From Desulfovibrio sp. UBA6121 (GTDB lineage: Bacteria; Desulfobacterota; Desulfovibrionia; Desulfovibrionales; Desulfovibrionaceae), in assembly GCA_002422505.1 (NCBI GenBank), contig DIVX01000003.1, forward strand, positions 524-10,541: a DNA stretch of 10,018 bases, written 5' to 3'. The stretch's first letter is position 1, and every line of letters starts with the position of its first letter. Of this stretch, positions 5,944 to 10,018 are shown one piece after another. The notes under the pieces were generated by a model. The model worked only from the letters and a program-made list of their open reading frames with translations, was not told the DNA's origin and did no database searches. A program made the translations under genes and the position numbers.

Positions 5944-6756
5944 TCAAGCAAGAAAATCAGGGGGGAGTAGTTTTGATAGAGCCCGAAACCGTTCTGGCTC
6001 AAGCGTCTCCGGTCGTTGCATCGGATCTATATTGAGTCGCCGTAACAGCTCTACGTAAGCAGGAATATCCTTTGATTTCAATATTGTAGATATTTGCTTG
6101 CGGCGTTGTTGAAAACAGAGGCGAAGCGTGGAGGCAAGCAACTGCGCCTCCACGGCCGTAGGCCTTTGGGGGTGCAAAAAAAAACGCATTACGGCGGATG
6201 TTACCTTGGGCTGCGGTCGAAACACCTGTGGAGGCACCTTGAAAAGCAGTTCAACGCGGGCGAAGGACTGCACGAAAACCGACAGCGCGCCATAGTCGCG
6301 CCCGCCGGATTTGGCGGCCAGACGCTGCCCGGCTTCAAGCTGCACCATGAATACGGCGCGGTCGAATTCCGCACGGCTCACTATCTCCCATATTAAGGGA
6401 GAGGCGATGTTGTACGGCAGGTTGCCCACGATCTTCCAGGCGTGCGTCTTGGCAAGCTCATGCCAGGCGTAGGCCAGGGCGTCCCCGCGCACCACCTCCA
6501 CTTCCGGATGCTGGCGCTCCAGTTCGTCGGCCAGGGCGTCGTCCATTTCAAGCAGGACGTAGCGTCCCGGCTTGCGATCCACAACGTGCCGGGTCAGCGC
6601 GCCGCGCCCAGGCCCGATTTCGAGCACATTGTCTCCGGGCTGGATGTCCAGCGCGTCCACTATTTTCCTGGAAATATTTTGGTCCACAAGGAAGTTCTGC
6701 CCCAGGCTGCGCTTGGCCGGGGCAAAGCGATGGGAATCACGGTCATGCTGGCTCAT
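5944..6756 (-). CDS. rsmA: 16S rRNA (adenine(1518)-N6/adenine(1519)-N6) dimethyltransferase RsmA (KsgA)
   Basis: Dimethylates two adjacent adenines in helix 45 of 16S rRNA using S-adenosylmethionine, a late step and checkpoint in 30S assembly. Counting from the ATG at 6756 the protein has 270 residues, the normal length. KRSLGQNFLVDQ at 16-27 is the family N-terminal motif. The SAM-binding loop is LEIGPGRGALT at 45-55, the acidic residue of motif II is E70, GDA is at 91-93, and the catalytic NLPY motif is at 112-115. QRRK at 217-220 lies in the C-terminal helical domain. An upstream in-frame TTG at 6792 would add 12 residues. I prefer the ATG because family members begin just before the KRSLGQNFL block, although its ribosome site is weak. 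apt diverges from it across an 88-bp gap. Confidence 0.95.
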   Translation of the reverse strand: MSQHDRDSHRFAPAKRSLGQNFLVDQNISRKIVDALDIQPGDNVLEIGPGRGALTRHVVDRKPGRYVLLEMDDALADELERQHPEVEVVRGDALAYAWHELAKTHAWKIVGNLPYNIASPLIWEIVSRAEFDRAVFMVQLEAGQRLAAKSGGRDYGALSVFVQSFARVELLFKVPPQVFRPQPKVTSAVMRFFLHPQRPTAVEAQLLASTLRLCFQQRRKQISTILKSKDIPAYVELLRRLNIDPMQRPETLEPERFRALSKLLPPDFLA

Positions 6757-6763
6757 TGAACCA

Positions 6764-6792
6764 AGCCTAGCAACTGCCCCGCCGGTTGACAA
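6764..6792 (-). promoter_or_regulatory. possible rsmA promoter sharing the -35 region of the apt promoter
   Basis: The minus strand reads TTGTCA (6792-6787, 5/6 match), a 17-base spacer, then TAGGCT (6769-6764, 3/6 match). The -35 box uses almost the same bases as apt's TTGACA on the other strand. A start site some 6-8 bases downstream would fall right next to the rsmA ATG, giving an mRNA with almost no leader. This is tentative. Confidence 0.25.
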
Positions 6793-6815
6793 CTGCTTTA
6801 AGAACTCTGTAAAAA
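6786..6815 (+). promoter_or_regulatory. apt: sigma70-type promoter for apt-mtnP
   Basis: A perfect TTGACA at 6786-6791 is followed by an 18-base spacer and TAAAAA at 6810-6815 (4/6 match). It lies 29 bases before the apt start codon in the short divergent gap, and no other hexamer pair there is as good. The apt ribosome site AAGGAG follows at 6831-6836. Confidence 0.55.
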
Positions 6816-6844
6816 CTCATATCATTTTGGAAGGAGCCCTGCAC

Positions 6845-7354
6845 ATGGATCTGAGAAGCTACATCCGCGATGTCCTAGACTTCAAACCCGGCATCACCTT
6901 TTTCGACATAACCCCCCTGCTGGCTGAACCTGTTGCATTCCGCTACGCCATCGACGCCCTGGCCGAGCGCTACAACACCTGCGGCGCGAACAAGATCGTC
7001 GCCGCAGAGGCACGCGGCTTTCTGTTCGGCGCTCCCTTGGCCTATAAAATGAACATCGGCTTCATCCCGGTGCGCAAGCCCGGCAAGCTGCCCTACAAAA
7101 CAACTTCCGTCACCTATGATCTCGAATACGGCACCGACAGCCTGCAGATGCACGTGGACGCCATCAAGCCCGGCGACAAGGTCCTGATCATCGACGATCT
7201 GCTGGCCACCGGCGGCACCACCGGCGGCATGATCGAACTGGTCAAGGGCGCAGGCGCAGAAGTGGCCGGCATCGGCTTCCTTATTGAACTGGGTTTCCTG
7301 GACGGCGCCAGCAAGCTTGAGGGCATCCCGCACGAATATCTGCTGAAACTGTAA
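6845..7354 (+). CDS. apt: adenine phosphoribosyltransferase
   Basis: Joins adenine and PRPP to make AMP and pyrophosphate, the one-step salvage of adenine in the cytoplasm. The 169-residue protein is of normal length. It shows the type I PRTase fold: the N-terminal FKPGITFFDITPLL at 13-26 typical of APRT, EARGFLFGAPLA at 55-66, VRKPGKLP at 76-83 and a YDLEYG motif at 91-96. The PRPP-binding loop is LIIDDLLATGGTT at 114-126. The ATG at 6845 is chosen because AAGGAG sits 8 bases upstream and the protein then begins as the family does. Longer frames reaching back to 6572 run into rsmA antisense and add unrelated residues. mtnP follows after 15 nt on the same strand, in a linked pathway. Confidence 0.96.
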   Translation: MDLRSYIRDVLDFKPGITFFDITPLLAEPVAFRYAIDALAERYNTCGANKIVAAEARGFLFGAPLAYKMNIGFIPVRKPGKLPYKTTSVTYDLEYGTDSLQMHVDAIKPGDKVLIIDDLLATGGTTGGMIELVKGAGAEVAGIGFLIELGFLDGASKLEGIPHEYLLKL

Positions 7355-7369
7355 GGCTGGCGGCAGCAA

Positions 7370-8119
7370 ATGAGCATCATCGGCATCATTGGCGGCAGCG
7401 GCCTGGACAACCCGGACATTCTGGACAACCCGCGCGACGAACAAGTGGTCTCGCCCTACGGCGAGCTGCCCTCCCCTGTGCGCGTGGGCACAATCGGCAA
7501 GCACACCATCTGCCTTGTGGCCCGCCATGGGCGGGAGCACACCGTACCGCCCACGCAGGTGAACTCGCGCGCCACCATCGACACCCTGCGCACCCTCGGC
7601 TGCACAGCCATCCTCTCCACCACGGCGGTGGGCTCCCTGCGCCAGGAAATTGCCCGCGGCGACCTGGTGATTCTGGACCAGTTCATCGACTTCACCCGCC
7701 ACCGCCAGGTAACCTTTTGTGAAAGCTTCGCCCCGCACACGCCCATACACATGCCCATGGCCGAACCCTTCGACGCCTCCATGCGCGCCCTGCTCAGCGA
7801 ATCCTGTGAGGTTCTGGGCATCCCGCACCACAAGCAGGGCACGGTGATCACCATCGAAGGCCCGCGTTTCTCCACCCGCGCGGAATCGAACATGTTCCGG
7901 CTTTGGGGGGCCGATGTCATCAACATGAGCATCGCCCCGGAATCCATCCTTGCCAGCGAGGCGGGCATTCCCTATGCCGCTGTGGCCATGAGCACGGACT
8001 ACGACTGCTGGAAGACCGACGAACCCCCGGTGACCTGGGACGACATTTTGCATATCTTCAAGCAGAACGCACAGAAGGTGACGGACGTGCTCATCCGCAC
8101 CGTTGGCAAAATGCCCTGA
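7370..8119 (+). CDS. mtnP: S-methyl-5'-thioadenosine phosphorylase
   Basis: Splits methylthioadenosine (a by-product of polyamine and other SAM reactions) with phosphate into adenine and methylthioribose-1-phosphate. The 249-residue protein is a trimeric-type PNP/MTAP family member. Visible motifs are IGGSGL at 7-12, the phosphate-site RHGREH at 52-57, NSRATIDTLRTLGC at 65-78, STTAVGSLR at 83-91, ILDQFIDFT at 101-109, TIEGPRFSTRAES at 161-173 and INMSIAPE at 184-191. STDYDCWK at 208-215 carries the two aspartates (D210, D212) that in this family favour 6-aminopurines, supporting MTA over inosine or guanosine as substrate. It lies 15 nt after apt, whose substrate it produces. The ribosome site is weak, so coupling to apt is likely. 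Plain purine nucleoside phosphorylase is the less likely alternative. Confidence 0.92.
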   Translation: MSIIGIIGGSGLDNPDILDNPRDEQVVSPYGELPSPVRVGTIGKHTICLVARHGREHTVPPTQVNSRATIDTLRTLGCTAILSTTAVGSLRQEIARGDLVILDQFIDFTRHRQVTFCESFAPHTPIHMPMAEPFDASMRALLSESCEVLGIPHHKQGTVITIEGPRFSTRAESNMFRLWGADVINMSIAPESILASEAGIPYAAVAMSTDYDCWKTDEPPVTWDDILHIFKQNAQKVTDVLIRTVGKMP

Positions 8120-8149
8120 TCAAGACCTGCGGCTGCCCAAGACGAACGC

Positions 8150-8177
8150 TTGACAAGCCGGGGCTTCCGTGCATAAA
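8150..8177 (+). promoter_or_regulatory. sigma70-type promoter for the PxxKW gene
   Basis: A perfect TTGACA at 8150-8155, a 16-base spacer, and CATAAA at 8172-8177 (4/6 match). It lies about 70 bases before the start codon, in the 126-bp gap after mtnP, where I see no terminator-like hairpin for mtnP. A mostly independent transcript of the downstream gene is expected. Confidence 0.55.
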
Positions 8178-8245
8178 GAACCGCTCTCTATTTTCTGATG
8201 ACACTCTGGCTGCCGCCGACGCGCCAGACAAGGAGGAACATACCC

Positions 8246-8536
8246 ATGGCTGATGAAAAAAAGAAGGTCAGCGCCCTCGACGGCGCCGTGATGACCCCCG
8301 AAGGCCTGTCCTTCAAGGGCTTCATCCTTTCTCCGATCGTGGAGAGCTGCACCGGCTGCGAACGTGTGGCCAACTTTGAAGAGCAGGCCTATTGCCCCGC
8401 CTACGCCGAGCCCGCCAAGAAGTGGACGCGCGGTATTTGCAACTTCGCCACCCACGTGAAGGCGACCGTTGACAAGGAAGGCAAGACCAAGGTCAACCCG
8501 CTGAAGGCGTCCAAGCGCGCCGCCAGGGGCCGCTAG
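8246..8536 (+). CDS. PxxKW-type small cysteine-rich protein, function unknown
   Basis: A 96-residue soluble protein with no signal peptide or membrane helix. The N-terminus is MADEKKKVSALDGAVMTPEG. Four cysteines at 35, 38, 50 and 65 (SCTGC, AYC, ICN) could hold one metal ion. PAKKW at 56-60 fits the PxxKW motif after which a family of small Cys-rich proteins of sulfate reducers is named, as I recall it. The C-terminus is strongly basic (KASKRAARGR), which suggests nucleic-acid or ribosome contact, though that is only inference. The ATG at 8246 is fixed by AAGGAGG ten bases upstream. Longer frames from 8198 would cross that site. It has its own promoter (8150-8177) and a strong terminator (8552-8580), so it looks monocistronic and well expressed. 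No function is known to me. Confidence 0.85.
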   Translation: MADEKKKVSALDGAVMTPEGLSFKGFILSPIVESCTGCERVANFEEQAYCPAYAEPAKKWTRGICNFATHVKATVDKEGKTKVNPLKASKRAARGR

Positions 8537-8551
8537 CCCGACGAAGCGAAC

Positions 8552-8580
8552 AAGGCGGGGGCGACCCCGCCTTTTCTTTT
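8552..8580 (+). terminator. intrinsic terminator after the PxxKW gene
   Basis: A 9-bp stem, AAGGCGGGG (8552-8560) with CCCCGCCTT (8565-8573), is closed by a GCGA tetraloop of the stable GNRA type and followed by TTTTCTTTT. It is textbook in form and lies 15 bases after the stop codon. Confidence 0.92.
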
Positions 8581-8624
8581 CCAAACCGGGATGCAGACGC
8601 ACAACCCGGCACAACGGAGCCCCC

Positions 8625-9851
8625 ATGCTCGCCGCAATACACCGGCACATCGAGTCCTCGGCCCAGTTCATCATCGACCTGCAGCGCGCCCTTGTGGCCA
8701 TTCCCGCCCTTGGCCCCTTGAACGGCGGCCCCGGCGAGAAAGACAAGGCAGAGTTCCTTAAGCCCTACTTGAAAGACATGGGCTTCGCCGAGGTTCGCGA
8801 ACTGCGCGCCCCGGACCCGGCCGTGCCCTGCGGTTACCGCCCCAGCCTTGCCGCCATCGTTCCCGGCGCCAACCGCGCCAAGACCTTCTGGGTCATCTCC
8901 CACACCGACATCGTCCCCCCTGGCGACCTAGCCCTGTGGGACAGCGATCCGTATACCCTCAAGGTGGACGGAGACATATTGATCGGGCGCGGAGTGGAGG
9001 ACAATCATCAGGGCGTAGTGAGCTCCCTGGTTTTGGCCAAGGCCCTGCTGGACCTCAAGAGCACCCCGGCGCTAAACTTCGGCGTGCTGCTGGTGGCCGA
9101 TGAAGAGACCGGCAGCAAGTACGGGCTGGATTATGTGGTCAAGCACCACCCGGAGCTTTTCGGGCCGGACGACCTGTTCCTGGTGCCGGACTTTGGCGAA
9201 CCGAACTCCGAGATGATCGAAATTGCCGAAAAGAGCATGCTCTGGCTCAAGGTCGTGGTCGAGGGCAAGCAGTGCCACGCCTCCACGCCCAAGGCAGGCA
9301 TCAACTCCCTGCTGGCGGCCTCGGCCTTCATTACCCGCGTGCCTTCCCTGCACCAGCGCTTTCCCCTGCAAGACCCGCTTTTCGACCCGCCCCACTCCAC
9401 GTTCCAGCCCACCAAGAAAGAGGCCAACGTGGAGAACATCAACACCATTCCCGGCCGCGACGTATTCTACCTCGACTGCCGCGTCATGCCCGGCTACGAC
9501 CTGGACGACATCATGGCGGCCATCCACGAGCTGGGGGACGAGGTGGAGCGCGAGCACGGCGTAAGCATCCGCTACGAGTACGTGCAACGCGAGCAGGCCG
9601 CCCCGCCCACCCCGGCCGACAGCGAAATCGTGACCCTGCTCGTGGCCGCCGTGCGCGCGGTGTACCACAACGAGCCCAAGCTGCAAGGCATCGGCGGGGG
9701 CACGGTTGCCGCCTACCTGCGCCGCGCCGGGCACAAGGCCGCAGTGTGGAGCACGCTGATGCACAACGCCCACCAGCCCAACGAGCGCTCGTCCATTTCC
9801 TGCACCCTCAAGGACGCCAAGGTCATGGCGACCATGCTTTCCAACGCCTAG
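8625..9851 (+). CDS. M20 family metallohydrolase (ArgE/DapE/ACY1-like), substrate unknown
   Basis: A 408-residue cytoplasmic two-zinc amidohydrolase or peptidase. Metal and catalytic residues are visible: SHTDIVPPGD with H93 and D95, GRGVEDNHQG with the bridging D126, ADEETGSKYG with the general base E160 and metal ligand E161, VPDFGE with D189, and a late NAHQPNE with H383. Residues about 200-320 form the lid/dimerisation domain, including KQCHASTP at 215-222 with H218. Substrate cannot be read from the sequence. DapE, ArgE, carboxypeptidase or acyl-amino-acid deacylase activities are all possible, and the insertion-bearing sequence does not match classical DapE closely. The ATG at 8625 has a CGGAG ribosome site. 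No promoter is obvious in the 44 bp after the upstream terminator. mnmG begins 10 nt after its stop, so the two are probably co-transcribed. Confidence 0.9.
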   Translation: MLAAIHRHIESSAQFIIDLQRALVAIPALGPLNGGPGEKDKAEFLKPYLKDMGFAEVRELRAPDPAVPCGYRPSLAAIVPGANRAKTFWVISHTDIVPPGDLALWDSDPYTLKVDGDILIGRGVEDNHQGVVSSLVLAKALLDLKSTPALNFGVLLVADEETGSKYGLDYVVKHHPELFGPDDLFLVPDFGEPNSEMIEIAEKSMLWLKVVVEGKQCHASTPKAGINSLLAASAFITRVPSLHQRFPLQDPLFDPPHSTFQPTKKEANVENINTIPGRDVFYLDCRVMPGYDLDDIMAAIHELGDEVEREHGVSIRYEYVQREQAAPPTPADSEIVTLLVAAVRAVYHNEPKLQGIGGGTVAAYLRRAGHKAAVWSTLMHNAHQPNERSSISCTLKDAKVMATMLSNA

Positions 9852-9861
9852 GGGCGCAGAG

Positions 9862-10018
9862 GTGCACCGAACCCGCGCCCTGCCGCAGGTCTTCGACCTC
9901 GTCGTCGTGGGCGCCGGCCACGCCGGGTGCGAAGCCGCCAGCGCGGCCGCGCGCCTGGGCCTTGCCACCCTGCTGCTCACGGGCAACATCGACCGCATCG
10001 GGCATCTGTCCTGCAACC
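9862..10018 (+). CDS. mnmG: tRNA uridine-5-carboxymethylaminomethyl modification enzyme MnmG (GidA), N-terminal part, cut by window edge
   Basis: The first 52 codons of an FAD enzyme that, with the GTPase MnmE, installs the carboxymethylaminomethyl group on wobble uridine 34 of certain tRNAs. The FAD-binding motif FDLVVVGAGHAGCEAA starts about residue 11, and LLLTGNIDRIGHLSCN at about 37-52 is the characteristic continuation. GAGHAGCEAA distinguishes MnmG from the related TrmFO, which has a GAGLAGSEAA form. The start is taken as the GTG at 9862: it is the closest in-frame start before the conserved block and lies 10 nt after the M20 stop. The ribosome site is poor (GGGG at 9851-9854), so coupling to the upstream gene is plausible. 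The rest of the gene is outside the window. Confidence 0.92.
   Translation, partial: MHRTRALPQVFDLVVVGAGHAGCEAASAAARLGLATLLLTGNIDRIGHLSCN

Noticed and set aside
5516..5970. Plus-strand ORFs crossing HU and the HU-rsmA gap (5516-5923 and 5737-5970)
   Set aside because: They run antisense through HU or its leader, with no convincing ribosome site and no coherent protein features. The gap is better explained as leader RNA.
6572..6844. N-terminal extension of apt back to 6572
   Set aside because: It would run antisense through rsmA and across the apt promoter and ribosome site. The family N-terminus begins at 6845.
6875..8053. 392-codon minus-strand ORF opposite apt and mtnP
   Set aside because: Shadow of two clear enzyme genes; no recognisable domain and no ribosome site supports it.
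8581..8624. Small inverted repeat CCGGG/CCCGG (8586-8590 and 8605-8609) before the M20 gene
   Set aside because: Only 5 bp with a long loop in GC-rich DNA; expected by chance and not tied to any function.
9072..10016. 314-codon minus-strand ORF opposite the M20 gene and mnmG
   Set aside because: Same shadow effect: it spans two real genes, and its sequence is Gly/His/Val-rich without motifs.
1..10018. Search by eye for CRISPR arrays, tRNAs, insertion-sequence ends, attachment sites and defence genes
   Set aside because: No spaced direct repeats, no cloverleaf ending in CCA and no transposase or integrase motifs were seen. All long ORFs on the coding strands are housekeeping families.

Overview
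This is a GC-rich window (by eye about 60% GC or slightly more). It reads as chromosomal core sequence from a deltaproteobacterial sulfate reducer of the Desulfovibrio type. That placement is inference from three things: the gene order rpsU-yqeY-mutS2-dnaG-rpoD, the close match of the S21, HU and MnmG ends to what I remember of Desulfovibrionaceae proteins, and a small Cys-rich protein of the PxxKW type. I see no insertion sequence, phage gene, tRNA, rRNA or CRISPR array.

The left half (1-6756) is transcribed on the minus strand. In reading order it holds rsmA (16S rRNA dimethyltransferase), a 207-bp gap with a foldable leader, the HU gene, a 59-residue single-pass membrane protein missing from the supplied ORF list, a hairpin terminator, and then an expanded macromolecular-synthesis operon: rpsU (TTG start), yqeY, mutS2, dnaG and the 5' part of rpoD. 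The operon is tightly packed (TGATG overlap, 11-nt gap, 25-nt gap, ATGA overlap), so ribosome, replication-priming and sigma-factor genes are probably co-expressed.

The strands switch at 6757-6844, where apt and rsmA diverge. The right half is on the plus strand. apt and mtnP form a two-gene adenine-salvage unit: MtnP would release adenine from methylthioadenosine and Apt would turn it into AMP. Next comes a monocistronic Cys-rich PxxKW protein gene with its own sigma70-like promoter and a strong intrinsic terminator, then an M20-family metallohydrolase, then the first 52 codons of mnmG (tRNA wobble-uridine modification), cut by the window edge.

Most of this is housekeeping. The parts that merit a second look are the HU leader (a possible three-way junction with competing pairings), the uncharacterised 59-residue membrane protein behind HU with its GGAGG-CCTCC ribosome site, the PxxKW protein, and the shared -35 region between rsmA and apt. 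I found no clear evidence for a wholly new multi-gene system.
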